Notes: generated by a model not told the origin, from the sequence alone. A stretch of DNA of 64,000 nt from Jiella endophytica (GCF_004519335.1 NZ_SOZD01000003.1:496001-560000), one strand, 5' to 3'. Positions 31,946 to 40,615 are shown, numbered from the stretch's first letter. Program-made: numbers and translations.

Positions 31946-32917
31946 ATGGCCGAGATCGCGCTTCCCCTCGTCGACCTCTCCTCCTTCATCGGCGGCGACG
32001 CCGCGGCCCGGGCGAACGTCGCCAGGGAGTTCACAAAGGCATTCGAGACGGTCGGTTTTGCCGTCGTCGTCGGCCACGGCATTCCCGAGCCGCTGATCGA
32101 CGAAACCTATGCCGCGATGACCGCCTTCTTCGACGCGAGCTTCGAGGCAAAGAGCGCCTATACCCCGCCGGAAAAGGCCAAGGGCCGCGGCTATCTGCCA
32201 ATGGGGATCGAGAGCGTCGGCAAGACGCTCGCCGGCGAGACGCCGCCCGACCTCTGCGAGGCGCTGGTCTTCGGCGCGCCGCACCGCGAGGGCCGGCCGG
32301 GCCACCGGCCGAACTTCTATCCGGAACAGCCGCCGGAACTCGCCGGGCTGGTCAAGCGCTACAGCGCCGAGATCCTGAAGCTCAACGCCCATCTGGTGCA
32401 GCTGATGGCGCTGGCGCTCGACATGGAGGAGGACGCGCTCGACCCCCTCCACACCGATCCCGCTCTGACCCTGCGCTTCGTCAACTATCCCGACCAGGTG
32501 GAGGAGCCGAAGCCCGGCCAGCTTCGCTACGGCGAGCATCACGACTACGGCACACTGACGATCCTCAGGCAGGACGCCGCCCCCGGCGGCCTGGAGATCC
32601 GCGATTTCGACGGCGTCTGGAAGGAAGCGACGGTGGTGCCGGGCTCCTTCGTCATCAATGTCGGCGATCTCCTCGCCCGCTGGACCAACGACCGCTGGCG
32701 CTCGACGCTGCACCGGGTGTCGAACCCGCCGCGCGGGCTCACCGGCTCGACGAAACGGCTGTCGATGGTCGCCTTCACCGGGCCGAACGAGGACGCCGAG
32801 ATCACCGTGCTGCCGACCTGCAGAAGCGAGGATGCGCCGGCGAAATATCCGCCGGTCAAAGCGGGCGAATACATCCTGTCGAAGATCGCCGCGAGCCACG
32901 AGATCAAGGCGGACTGA
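31946..32917 (+). CDS. Fe(II)/2-oxoglutarate-dependent oxygenase, isopenicillin N synthase family (copy 2)
   Basis: A 323-residue enzyme from ATG at 31946 with AAGGAG upstream, 11 bases after the binding protein. Iron ligands are His198 and Asp200 in GEHHDYG and His256 in STLHRVSNP; Arg271 and Ser273 in RLSMVAF bind 2-oxoglutarate. The DIOX_N part shows VGFAVVVGHGIP (36-47). It is only distantly similar to the oxygenase at 22321, so the two are not a recent duplication. It ends the operon that starts at 24781. Role by context: oxygenation or N/O-dealkylation of the imported ring compound (inference). Confidence 0.92.
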   Translation: MAEIALPLVDLSSFIGGDAAARANVAREFTKAFETVGFAVVVGHGIPEPLIDETYAAMTAFFDASFEAKSAYTPPEKAKGRGYLPMGIESVGKTLAGETPPDLCEALVFGAPHREGRPGHRPNFYPEQPPELAGLVKRYSAEILKLNAHLVQLMALALDMEEDALDPLHTDPALTLRFVNYPDQVEEPKPGQLRYGEHHDYGTLTILRQDAAPGGLEIRDFDGVWKEATVVPGSFVINVGDLLARWTNDRWRSTLHRVSNPPRGLTGSTKRLSMVAFTGPNEDAEITVLPTCRSEDAPAKYPPVKAGEYILSKIAASHEIKAD

Positions 32918-32945
32918 GAACGGGGTTTGGCCGACCGTCACGGCC

Positions 32946-33665
32946 TCAGCGCAGCAGGTCGGCCACGCGCCGGATCTCGCCGGGCGCAAGGCCGCAATCG
33001 GCGAGATAGCCCTCGGCGCCGCCCCAGCGCTCGCGCAGCAAGTTGAGCGCCGGGCTCAGCATCTCGACCTTCGCGGCGTAGACCTGATTGGCGGCGGCGC
33101 GGCCCGTCGGATCGTGGCTTTCGCGCAGGCGCTTCAAGAGCGCCGCGCCGGCGGTCTCGGTCAGCGCATAATCGGCGAGGATGTCGGTTTCAGAGACCCC
33201 CGCGGCACCAAGCACCAGCGCCGCGACGAGACCGGTGCGGTCCTTGCCGGCGGTGCAATGGACGAGCAGCGGCGCCTTGCTTTTCGCGATCGCCCGGAAG
33301 ACGCTGGCGAAGGCCGGACCGCAGGTCTCGAAGGCGGCAACGTAACGGTCGGCCATCGAGAAGCTTCGGCCCGCCGCCATCGCCGCCAGCGGCTGCAGGC
33401 GGGCAAACAGCGGGATGTGCCGGTAGTCGATGCCGGTACGGCCGAGGAGGCGGGCCGGATCGCGGCCGAGTTCGTCCTCGGTGCGCAGGTCGATGACGAG
33501 GCCGAGGCCGGTGGCGGCGAGCGCCTCGAGCCCCGCCGCATCGAGGCCGTGCTGGCCGCAGCCACGGAACACCCGGCCAAAGGCGGTGGTGCCGCCGGAC
33601 GCCACCGCATAGCCGCCGAGATCGCGGATATTGTGGACGCCGCCAAGCGGCAGGAGCCGCGTCAT
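32946..33665 (-). CDS. tyrosine/dual-specificity phosphatase-like protein
   Basis: A 239-residue protein of the Y_phosphatase3 (MptpB-like) group. The P-loop is HCTAGKDRTG (about 102-111) with nucleophile Cys and Arg, and the N-terminus has VHNIRDLGGYA (10-20), also diagnostic. MptpB-type enzymes dephosphorylate phosphotyrosine, phosphoserine and phosphoinositides. Located as the last gene of a Ugp-like operon (4-base ATGA overlap with the permease), it more likely removes phosphate from an imported organophosphate or an inositol-phosphate-like compound than acts in signalling. That is inference. Confidence 0.88.
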   Translation of the reverse strand: MTRLLPLGGVHNIRDLGGYAVASGGTTAFGRVFRGCGQHGLDAAGLEALAATGLGLVIDLRTEDELGRDPARLLGRTGIDYRHIPLFARLQPLAAMAAGRSFSMADRYVAAFETCGPAFASVFRAIAKSKAPLLVHCTAGKDRTGLVAALVLGAAGVSETDILADYALTETAGAALLKRLRESHDPTGRAAANQVYAAKVEMLSPALNLLRERWGGAEGYLADCGLAPGEIRRVADLLR

Positions 33666-34474
33666 TTCAGTCCCGAGCGCATGAAGCTGTCGATGATCTG
33701 CCGGTGCAGGACGAGATAGAGCGCCAGGATCGGCAGCGACGCCAGCGTCGCGGCCGCCATCATCGGTCCCCATTGATTGCCCTCCTGGCTCATGAACATT
33801 TCCAGCCCGATCTGCACCACCGCATTCTCGATGTGCCGGGTCAGAAGCAGCGGCCAGAAATACTCGTTCCAGGCCGAGATGAAGGCGAGCACGGTGAGTG
33901 CCGCAAGTGCCGGACGCATGTTCGGCGCGACGATCTGCCAGAGGATCCGCGAGGCCCCTGCCCCGTCCATCCGCGCCGCCTCGATCACCTCCTTCGGGAA
34001 GGAGCGCATGGCATTGTAAAAAACGATGACGGCGAAGGCGGCGGCGGCATTCGGGATGACGAGGCCGGCGATGGTGTCGCGCAGGCCGAGTTCGGTGGCG
34101 AGGACATAGTTCGGGATCATCGTCACCTGGAAGGGCACCAGCCAGGACAGGCCGATCACCGCCTGGGCCAGCTTCACCCCCGGAAACGGCCAGCGGACCA
34201 GCGCATAGGCCGCCAGGAGGCCCGTCAGCACCTGCGCGGCGGCGGTGGCCGAAGCCATCAGCGCGGTGTTCCAGAGGATGCGCAGCATCGGGATCGCCTC
34301 GAGGACGTAGCCGAAATTCTCGAGCGACGGCGCCTTGGGCCAGAGCGCTGTCGAGAAGATTTCGGTCTCCGGCTTCAGCGCCGTGACGATCATCCAGTAG
34401 ACCGGGAACAGCGCGAGGACCGACAGGACGATCATCATCGCGTGGACGGGGAGTTGGCGCGGCCTATTCGTCAT
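33662..34474 (-). CDS. ABC transporter permease, UgpE/MalG-like
   Basis: A 270-residue permease with a first helix at about 10-32 (MMIVLSVLALFPVYWMIVTAL). The EAA loop EAARMDGAGASRILWQIVAPNMRP lies near 165-188 (two overlapping parts), as in the carbohydrate-type CUT1 MalG family. It pairs with the UgpA-like gene just upstream, overlapping it by 11 bases. Together with the binding protein at 35447 and the ATPase at 37578 it forms a type I importer, probably for glycerol-3-phosphate or a glycerophosphodiester, given the phosphoesterase in the operon. Confidence 0.92.
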   Translation of the reverse strand: MTNRPRQLPVHAMMIVLSVLALFPVYWMIVTALKPETEIFSTALWPKAPSLENFGYVLEAIPMLRILWNTALMASATAAAQVLTGLLAAYALVRWPFPGVKLAQAVIGLSWLVPFQVTMIPNYVLATELGLRDTIAGLVIPNAAAAFAVIVFYNAMRSFPKEVIEAARMDGAGASRILWQIVAPNMRPALAALTVLAFISAWNEYFWPLLLTRHIENAVVQIGLEMFMSQEGNQWGPMMAAATLASLPILALYLVLHRQIIDSFMRSGLK

Positions 34475-35393
34475 AGACGGCGAGCCTCTTCATCAGCCGC
34501 AGCATGAGGAGCGCGACGGCCGCCAGCGTGACGAAGGTGAGGATGCCGGCGGCGGCACTCCAGCCGGCCGACAGCGTCTTGAAGCCGTAGTCCCACATCA
34601 GGAAGAAGACGTTGGTGGTCGATTTCAGCGGCCCGCCGCCGGTCAGGACGTTGACGTAGATGAAGCTCCACTGCGCCCCGAACAGCGCCGTCATCATCGT
34701 CAGGAGCAGGATCGTCGGCGACAGCAGCGGCAGCCGGATGTCGCGGATCACCTGCCAGCGGCTGGCGCCGTCCATCCGCGCCGCCTCGATGTAGCTCGGC
34801 GCGATGGTCGCATTGGCGGCCGAGAGCAGCAGCGTCGAAAAGCCGATCAGCTTCCAGCCGGTGATCCAGACGAGGGTCCAGAGCGCGATGTCCGGATCCT
34901 GCAGGAAGCCCACCGGGCCGAAGCCGAGCACTTCGAGCCCGGCATTGACGAGGCCGTGGGTGTCGTTGAGGAGCCAGCGCCAGAGGATCGCGGCGACCAC
35001 CGGCGCAACGATCATCGGCACGAAGATCAGCGAGCGGTAGATGCCGCGGGCGCGGCCGGTCATGTCCTGGGTGAGGATCGCGACGGCGAGCGGGATCAGC
35101 ACCGAAAGCGGCAGCAGCCCGACGATGTAGAGAACGGTGTTCAGCGCCGCCCGGCTCATGTCGGGCAGCGTCAGGAGGTTGCGGTAGTTGTCCCAGCCGA
35201 CGAAGCGCTGCGGCGAGGTCGGCAGCATGTTCCACTGGTAGAAGGAGAGCTTCGCCGCCTCGATCAGCGGCAGGTAGATCCAGACCAGCGTGATCAGCAG
35301 CGCCGGGGCGAGATAGGCCCAGGGCAGCGCTGCCGAGCGGAGCCGCGGCAGGGCAAGTCCGGTGGGAGCAAAGATCTCGGCAATCGCAGTCAT
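34464..35393 (-). CDS. ABC transporter permease, UgpA/MalF-like
   Basis: A 309-residue permease from ATG at 35393; the frame is open further upstream but runs into the binding-protein gene. The first helix is about 26-46 (YLAPALLITLVWIYLPLIEA). A CUT1-type EAA loop EAARMDGASRWQVIRDIRLPLLSP lies near 220-243. It forms the heterodimeric channel with the UgpE-like protein. Between it and the binding-protein gene upstream is a 10-bp stem-loop, probably lowering permease expression relative to the binding protein. Confidence 0.92.
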   Translation of the reverse strand: MTAIAEIFAPTGLALPRLRSAALPWAYLAPALLITLVWIYLPLIEAAKLSFYQWNMLPTSPQRFVGWDNYRNLLTLPDMSRAALNTVLYIVGLLPLSVLIPLAVAILTQDMTGRARGIYRSLIFVPMIVAPVVAAILWRWLLNDTHGLVNAGLEVLGFGPVGFLQDPDIALWTLVWITGWKLIGFSTLLLSAANATIAPSYIEAARMDGASRWQVIRDIRLPLLSPTILLLTMMTALFGAQWSFIYVNVLTGGGPLKSTTNVFFLMWDYGFKTLSAGWSAAAGILTFVTLAAVALLMLRLMKRLAVYDE

Positions 35394-35410
35394 GGCAGGT
35401 CCCGGGCAAG

Positions 35411-35433
35411 CGGGCGCTCCAGGGGAGCGCCCG
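35411..35433 (-). terminator. strong stem-loop directly after the UgpB-like gene
   Basis: CGGGCGCTCC (35411-35420) pairs perfectly with GGAGCGCCCG (35424-35433), with a 3-base loop. It begins 13 bases past the stop codon in the transcribed direction, in the 53-base gap before the permease gene. No T-run, so likely attenuation or 3'-end protection. Confidence 0.62.
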
Positions 35434-35446
35434 GATCGTTCGGCGG

Positions 35447-36748
35447 TCAGGACGACGGCATCAGCGGCTGGGCCTGGTCCTGGGCGGCCTTCAGGACGGC
35501 GCGCGGATCGCCGTGACCGAAGACCGCCTCGACCACGGCGTCCTTCATCATGTTCTCGACCTGGCGGTAGTTGGGCCCCGGAAAGGCGACGTTCGGCGTC
35601 AGGTTCTGCAGCTGTTCGAGGTTCGGCTGCAGCATCGGATGGGCCTCGACATAGCCCTTGAGGTATTTCGGGTCGTCGATGATGTCGAGGCGCAGCGGCA
35701 GATAGCCGATCTCGCTGGTGATGATCGTATAGGCCTCCTTGGAGGTCAGATACTTCATCAGCTCCCATGCGGCCCGCTGCTTGACCGGATCCTTCGACAG
35801 AAGGAACAGCGCCGAGCCGGAATTGGTCGGCGCGGTCGGCTTGTCGCCGAAGGACGGCATCTTGGCGAGGCGCATCTCGAACTTGCCGGCGGTGGATTTC
35901 TCGAAACGCGACATCACCGCGCTGGTGAACAGGAACATGCCGAGTTCGCCTGCCTGGAAGGTGTCCATGTGGCTCGCCGGATCGATCCGCGCGTGCGAGC
36001 CCTCGTCCATCGCCTCGCGCAGCATCACCACCGCGTCGGCGGCGCCGTCGTCGGCGAAGGTCAGCTTGTTGCCCTCGCGGACCATGCCACCGTTCGACAT
36101 GGCGATCGCCTGATAGACGAAGGTGCCGTCGATCGGGCCGTAGGCGCCGGGGAAGAAGCCGCCCTTGCCGGTCTTTTCGTGGATCGCCTTGCCGGCGGCG
36201 CGCACCTCGTCCCAGGTCCGCGGCGGATTTTCGGGATCGAGTCCCGCGGCGCGGAACAGATCGGCATTGATGAACAGCACCGGCGTCGAGAAGGTGAAGG
36301 CGAGGCCGTAGGTCTTGCCGTCGACCTTGCCGAGGTCGAGGCCCTTCGGCGCCATGCCTCTGGCATGTTCGGCCAGCTCCTCGCCGGCCAGGTCCTCCAG
36401 CGCTTCGGCGCCGAGGTCGCGGGCGATGTAGATCAGGTCGCGGAAGACCAGCTGGGCGAGATCCGGCTGGTCGCCGGCGACGAGATCGGCCTGGACGCGG
36501 CTGAGGATCTCGTTCGACTGGGCGGCGATCGCATCGACCTTGATCAGCGGATGGGCCTTCATGAAGCCGGCGATCAGCTTTTCCGTCGCCTCCTTGCCGA
36601 GGCCGGCGGAAGCCAGATTGTAGTCGTAGAAGCTGATGGTGACCGGCTCGGTGATCTCGCCGGCCATCGTCGCGTGGGCAAGGCGCGGCGCCAGCGGGGC
36701 GAGAAGCGCGGCGGCCGAAGCCGTGGCCAGGAAGTCTCTGCGGTTCAT
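35447..36748 (-). CDS. ABC transporter substrate-binding protein, UgpB-like (family 1)
   Basis: A 433-residue periplasmic protein from ATG at 36748 with AAGGAG upstream. The N-terminus MNRRDFLATASAAALLAPLA is a twin-arginine (Tat) signal (RRDFL), with cleavage near HAT-MAGE. The mature domain shows PVTISFYDYNLASAGLGKEATEKLIAGF in two parts and the family-1 pattern VDGKTYGLAFTFSTPVLFINADLF. In UgpB, aromatic and Arg residues bind glycerol-3-phosphate; individual contacts cannot be assigned here. Tat export suggests the protein folds before crossing the membrane. Confidence 0.9.
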   Translation of the reverse strand: MNRRDFLATASAAALLAPLAPRLAHATMAGEITEPVTISFYDYNLASAGLGKEATEKLIAGFMKAHPLIKVDAIAAQSNEILSRVQADLVAGDQPDLAQLVFRDLIYIARDLGAEALEDLAGEELAEHARGMAPKGLDLGKVDGKTYGLAFTFSTPVLFINADLFRAAGLDPENPPRTWDEVRAAGKAIHEKTGKGGFFPGAYGPIDGTFVYQAIAMSNGGMVREGNKLTFADDGAADAVVMLREAMDEGSHARIDPASHMDTFQAGELGMFLFTSAVMSRFEKSTAGKFEMRLAKMPSFGDKPTAPTNSGSALFLLSKDPVKQRAAWELMKYLTSKEAYTIITSEIGYLPLRLDIIDDPKYLKGYVEAHPMLQPNLEQLQNLTPNVAFPGPNYRQVENMMKDAVVEAVFGHGDPRAVLKAAQDQAQPLMPSS

Positions 36749-36771
36749 GGTCCTGTCTCCTTGGAAGGGCG

Positions 36772-37608
36772 TCATTCGGCGGCCCTGGCGGCGCGTTCGC
36801 GCAGCATCGCCAGCGGATAGCGGTTGAGTTCGGCTCTGTCGGAGGGCAGCGGCACCAGCGCCATGGTGAGGCCGGAGGGCCGGATCGTGCCGATGCCGAA
36901 GCCCGCGCCCCGCACCATCCGCAGTTCCTCGGTGGCGAGGATGTCGGTGGCGGCGTGCTGGCCGATGCCGACGACCAGAAGCATGCCGTGCCAGGAGGAG
37001 ACGCGGTCGTGATGGATGTGGCCGGAAAGGATGCCGACGACGCCCTTGTCCTTCAGCATCGCCGCGAGCTTTGCCGACTGCTCGGGGTTCACCATCCGCC
37101 AGGGCGTGCCGCCGTCGTCCTCGCCGAGGGCCGGCGGGTGATGGATCACCAGGAGCTTCGGCAGATCGGTGTGCCTTGCCAGCGCCTCGCCCAGCCAGGC
37201 GAACTGCTCCGGCTCGATGCTGCCGCCGATGGCGCCGGGAATGGTGGAATCGATGGTGACGATGTGGATCCCGGCAATCACCGTGTCATGGTCGTAGGGA
37301 GCGGAGAGGTCGTCGCTCCGTCCCAGCATCCCTTCGTAGAAGCCTGCCCGGGTATCGTGATTGCCGATCGCATAGACGACAGGCAGCCCGGTCTCCTCCA
37401 TCACCGCCTTCAGCCGCCGATAGCTCGCCGCTTCGCCGCGGTTCGACAGATCGCCGCTCGCCACGATGAAGGCAGGCGCCGGATCGATGGTGGCGACGAG
37501 GGCGAGGATCTCGCCGAGCGTCGCGTCGGTGTCGCTGAAGAGATGGGCATCGTCCGGATCGCCGAGATGGAGGTCGGTCAGATGGACGAATGTCGTCTCG
37601 CGTCCCAT
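36772..37608 (-). CDS. calcineurin-like metallophosphoesterase (GpdQ/CpdA-like)
   Basis: A 278-residue cytosolic enzyme from ATG at 37608 (AAGGAG upstream), with its first 31 bases inside the UgpC-like gene. The five metallophosphoesterase motifs are complete: DLHLGD (12-17), GDLSNRG (52-58), GNHDTR (82-87), HHPP (about 155-158) and GHIHHD (about 196-201). Class III phosphodiesterases (GpdQ, CpdA) cleave glycerophosphodiesters or cyclic nucleotides. Inside a Ugp-type importer operon it probably takes the place of UgpQ, releasing glycerol-3-phosphate from an imported diester; that is inference. Confidence 0.9.
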   Translation of the reverse strand: MGRETTFVHLTDLHLGDPDDAHLFSDTDATLGEILALVATIDPAPAFIVASGDLSNRGEAASYRRLKAVMEETGLPVVYAIGNHDTRAGFYEGMLGRSDDLSAPYDHDTVIAGIHIVTIDSTIPGAIGGSIEPEQFAWLGEALARHTDLPKLLVIHHPPALGEDDGGTPWRMVNPEQSAKLAAMLKDKGVVGILSGHIHHDRVSSWHGMLLVVGIGQHAATDILATEELRMVRGAGFGIGTIRPSGLTMALVPLPSDRAELNRYPLAMLRERAARAAE

Positions 37609-38705
37609 GCGGGGGCTCCTTGCCTGAGAGTTTCGGCGGCGTCCGGCTCGATCCTCAGACCGGTCTCGGCGTCGAAGAGATGGACGGCCCGCGGCGGGAT
37701 CGCGACCGCGAAGCTGGTGTCGATCGGCGGCGCGTCGGCATGACGCTGCAGGATGAGGTCGATGCCCTCGCCGCGGGCGTGGACGTGGATCTCGGTGCCG
37801 AGATCCTCGACGAGATCGGCGGTGAAGACCGGCCCCCCGCCGGCAGGAGGCATTGGTGCGAGCGCGTCGGGGCGTACGCCGAGATGGACCGCGCGCCCGG
37901 CCGCCGCCCGGAAGCGCAGACCGTCGCAGGGGCGCCAGCCACCGACCGCCAGCGTCCCTTCCGCGGTGACCGCGGCATCGATCAGGTTCATCCGCGGTGC
38001 GCCGATGAAGCCGGCGACGAAGCGGCTCGCCGGGCGGCGGAAGACGTCTGCGGGCGGGCCGACCTGCTCGACCCTGCCGGCATTCATCACCACCAGCCTA
38101 TCGGCCATGCCCATCGCCTCCACCTGGTCGTGGGTGACGAAGACCGAGGTGGTGCGCAGCTCGCGGTGGAGGCGCTTGATCTCGCCGCGCATCTGCTGGC
38201 GGAGGATGGCGTCGAGATTCGACAAGGGCTCGTCGAACAGGAACACCCGCGGATTGCGGATCATCGCGCGGCCCATGGCGACGCGCTGGCGCTGGCCGCC
38301 AGACAGTGCCGCAGGCCGGCGATCGAGCAGCGTCTCGATGTCCAGCATCGCCGCGGTGCTGCGCACGCGGGCCTCCCGCTCGCGTTTCGGCACGCCGGCG
38401 ACGCGCAGCCCATAGCCGATGTTCTCCGCGACCGTCATATGCGGATAGAGCGCGTAGTTCTGGAACACCATGGCGCAGCCGCGCCGGCCCGGCTCGACAC
38501 CGTTCATCGGGACGCCGTCGAGGCTGACGGTTCCGGCCGAAACCGCCTCGAGACCGGCGATCATGCGGAGAAGGGTCGACTTGCCGCAGCCGGACGGGCC
38601 GAGGATGACGACGAATTCGCCCGAGGCGATCGCAAGGTCGACGCCGCGGACCGCGTGGCTCTCGCCGAAGCGTTTCTCGATTCCCGCAAGTTCGATCGCC
38701 GCCAT
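37578..38705 (-). CDS. ABC transporter ATP-binding protein, UgpC/MsmK-like
   Basis: A 375-residue ATPase. Walker A GPSGCGKST (35-43), MVFQNYALYPHMTV (about 79-92), signature LSGGQRQRVAMGRAM (about 135-149) and Walker B VFLFDEPLSNLD are all present. A C-terminal TOBE/OB regulatory domain follows from about 240 (FVAGFIGAPRMN, HLGVRPDAL, LVEDLGTEIHVHARG). This layout is the CUT1/UgpC-MalK type. It starts 24 bases after the TetR gene, so regulator and transporter are probably one transcript. It drives the UgpA/UgpE-like channel. Confidence 0.93.
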   Translation of the reverse strand: MAAIELAGIEKRFGESHAVRGVDLAIASGEFVVILGPSGCGKSTLLRMIAGLEAVSAGTVSLDGVPMNGVEPGRRGCAMVFQNYALYPHMTVAENIGYGLRVAGVPKREREARVRSTAAMLDIETLLDRRPAALSGGQRQRVAMGRAMIRNPRVFLFDEPLSNLDAILRQQMRGEIKRLHRELRTTSVFVTHDQVEAMGMADRLVVMNAGRVEQVGPPADVFRRPASRFVAGFIGAPRMNLIDAAVTAEGTLAVGGWRPCDGLRFRAAAGRAVHLGVRPDALAPMPPAGGGPVFTADLVEDLGTEIHVHARGEGIDLILQRHADAPPIDTSFAVAIPPRAVHLFDAETGLRIEPDAAETLRQGAPAWDARRHSSI

Positions 38706-38729
38706 GTGTTCCCCTTTGCGGGGGACCGT

Positions 38730-39416
38730 CTACGCCGGCTTTGTTGCCTGCTCGCGACGCTTCTCGAACGTTGTTCGAATCGCGGCATCGAGGGTCGGCG
38801 GCGCGAACATCGGCGCAATGGCCGCGACGGTCTCGCGGATCAGCGCCTCGGGATCGTCGAGGTCCATGGCATTGCGGGTCAGCACGGCGGTCCGCTCGCG
38901 CTGGCGGGTGATCTGGGTCCTGACGCCGAGGGCGCAGCTGAGCCGGAAGCCGATCTCGACCTCGTCGAACCAGGGGGCGATCTCCGCCAGGCAGCGGATG
39001 AAGACGCGGTGATGCTCCACCGTCTCGATCACCGGGCGATACTGGTCGGGATGGTGCGACATCACCGACAGGCGATGAAAGAACAGCATCACCGGATAAG
39101 CGCTGGCCGGATCGAGGCTCCAGCGGATCGACGCCCCGACGAGGGCGGCGAGCACCTCGTCGATCTCGGGCGGATACGGGCTCGCCCTGTCGCGGGCCCT
39201 CTGCAGCGCATCGAGCCGCTCGGCGTTGATGCGCCGGTAGACGAGCTTGGTCGTCTCGGCGACCAGCCCCTCCATCGAGCCGAAATGATAGTTGATCGCG
39301 CCGAGATTGGTGCCCGCGACGGCGACGATGCGGCGCACCGACACCTCGCGGAAATCGTCGGCGCTGCAGATCACCTCCTGGCAGGCGGCGATCAGTTTGG
39401 TGCGGGCATCCTGCAT
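38730..39416 (-). CDS. TetR-family transcriptional regulator
   Basis: A 228-residue regulator starting MQDARTKLIAACQEVICSAD at ATG 39416. The helix-turn-helix is seen at about 25-50 (VSVRRIVAVAGTNLGAINYHFGSMEGLV; the YHFGSMEGL piece is the classical TetR end of helix 3). The rest is a helical ligand domain with no further recognisable motif. It is the first gene before the Ugp-like operon, 24 bases ahead of the ATPase gene. It may sense the imported compound or a lipid-like signal. Confidence 0.9.
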   Translation of the reverse strand: MQDARTKLIAACQEVICSADDFREVSVRRIVAVAGTNLGAINYHFGSMEGLVAETTKLVYRRINAERLDALQRARDRASPYPPEIDEVLAALVGASIRWSLDPASAYPVMLFFHRLSVMSHHPDQYRPVIETVEHHRVFIRCLAEIAPWFDEVEIGFRLSCALGVRTQITRQRERTAVLTRNAMDLDDPEALIRETVAAIAPMFAPPTLDAAIRTTFEKRREQATKPA

Positions 39417-39828
39417 GGTCTCTTCGGGGCCGGGTGGAACGCCGGATTGTACAGGCTGCGAGGCGTCAGCCGCATGACAGTCTTCGGGCGGGCGTGTCGG
39501 GCCCCACCCTCGCAAGGCGCCACGCAGTGGAGACTGCGCGATACGGGAGGGCGATCGTGTGGCCGCGGCTTTGCCGTTGACGGCCCGTGGCCCTGGATGT
39601 ATCCGGACCCTGCAGCCGAGGCTGCCGTAGGCGTTACCGTCATCCAACGCATCCATGTCGAGAGGGCCCGGGCTCGGAAATCTCGATTGTTCGGATGCAG
39701 CGGTCGCCACTCCTTTCGCCCGTCGTTTCGATCCCGACGCCTCCGGCCTTGCCGCCGGACCGTGCGGATCTGCGAGCCGATTGCGGCAACGGCCCCGGCA
39801 TCCTTCACGCGATGAAGGAAAGTCACGC
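39417..39828. other. 412-base intergenic region between divergent TetR and SDR genes
   Basis: It should hold the promoters of both genes. It is GC-rich and has short, overlapping open frames that lack ribosome sites and resemble nothing known. I found no convincing palindrome, RNA structure or gene in it. Confidence 0.5.
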
Positions 39829-40584
39829 ATGAACATCACAGGCAACACGGTTCTCGTCGCCGGCGGCAGCAGCGGGATCGGCCGCGGCATCGCCGAGACC
39901 CTCCACGACCGCGGCAACCGGGTGATCGTCGCCGGCAGACGATCGGGGCAAATGGCGGAGATGGCGCGGCTGAGACCCGGCCTCTCCTGGCTGGAACTCG
40001 ACGTCACCGACCCGGCCTCGGTGAGCCGCATGGCCCGGCAGCTCTCGGAGGAATTCCCGCAGACCAATGTCGTCTTCGCCAATGCCGGCGTCTCACGCAC
40101 CGAAGACCTGACCGGCACCGGCTGGACGGCGGAAGCTGCGCAGGCGGTGGTCGAGACCAACATCCTCGGCGTGATCCGGCTGATCGGCGCCCTGATCCCA
40201 CTGCTGGCGGCCCAGGACCATGCGACGCTGGTCGCGACCGGCTCGGCCCTCGCTTTCGTGCCGCGGGCGGATTTTCCGAGCTATTGCGCCAGCAAGGCAT
40301 TCCTCCACTCCTGGCTCCTGTCGCTGCGCCATCAGCTTCGCGGGCACAAGATCGAGGTGCTGGAACTCTCGCCGCCCTATGTGCAGACGAGCCTGACGGG
40401 CGAGGCGCAGGCCAGCGATCCGCGGGCGATGCCGCTCGCAGGCTATGTCGCCGCGGTGATGGAAAAGCTCGAGGCCGGCGACCATCCGAACGGCGAGATC
40501 CTTCTCGACGTCGATCTCCCACGCCGCCATGCGGAGCGTGACGGCCGCTTTGCCGAAGTCTTCGCACGGCTGAACCCGGCCTGA
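39829..40584 (+). CDS. short-chain dehydrogenase/reductase (DltE-like)
   Basis: A 251-residue Rossmann enzyme from ATG at 39829 (GAAGGAA upstream). The NAD(P)-binding motif is VAGGSSGIGRGIAE (about 10-23), FANAGVS lies near 83-89, and the catalytic Ser-Tyr-Lys is seen as GSAL (near 138) and SYCASKAF (near 152-159). The sequence resembles DltE-type classical SDRs, whose substrates vary. It is transcribed divergently from the TetR gene and may be controlled by it. A stem-loop follows the gene. Confidence 0.9.
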   Translation: MNITGNTVLVAGGSSGIGRGIAETLHDRGNRVIVAGRRSGQMAEMARLRPGLSWLELDVTDPASVSRMARQLSEEFPQTNVVFANAGVSRTEDLTGTGWTAEAAQAVVETNILGVIRLIGALIPLLAAQDHATLVATGSALAFVPRADFPSYCASKAFLHSWLLSLRHQLRGHKIEVLELSPPYVQTSLTGEAQASDPRAMPLAGYVAAVMEKLEAGDHPNGEILLDVDLPRRHAERDGRFAEVFARLNPA

Positions 40585-40590
40585 CACGAG

Positions 40591-40615
40591 GGGCGGGCGT
40601 CACCGGCACCCGCCC
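40591..40615 (+). terminator. stem-loop after the SDR gene
   Basis: GGGCGGG (40591-40597) pairs with CCCGCCC (40609-40615) around an 11-base loop, 6 bases after the SDR stop. No T-run. Confidence 0.45.

Noticed and set aside
36627-36633. TAGAAGC on the plus strand
   Set aside because: Lies within the coding sequence of the UgpB-like gene and lacks the 3' aptamer strand.
37337-37343. TAGAAGC on the plus strand
   Set aside because: Within the metallophosphoesterase gene, no hairpin or ATTGCTC partner.
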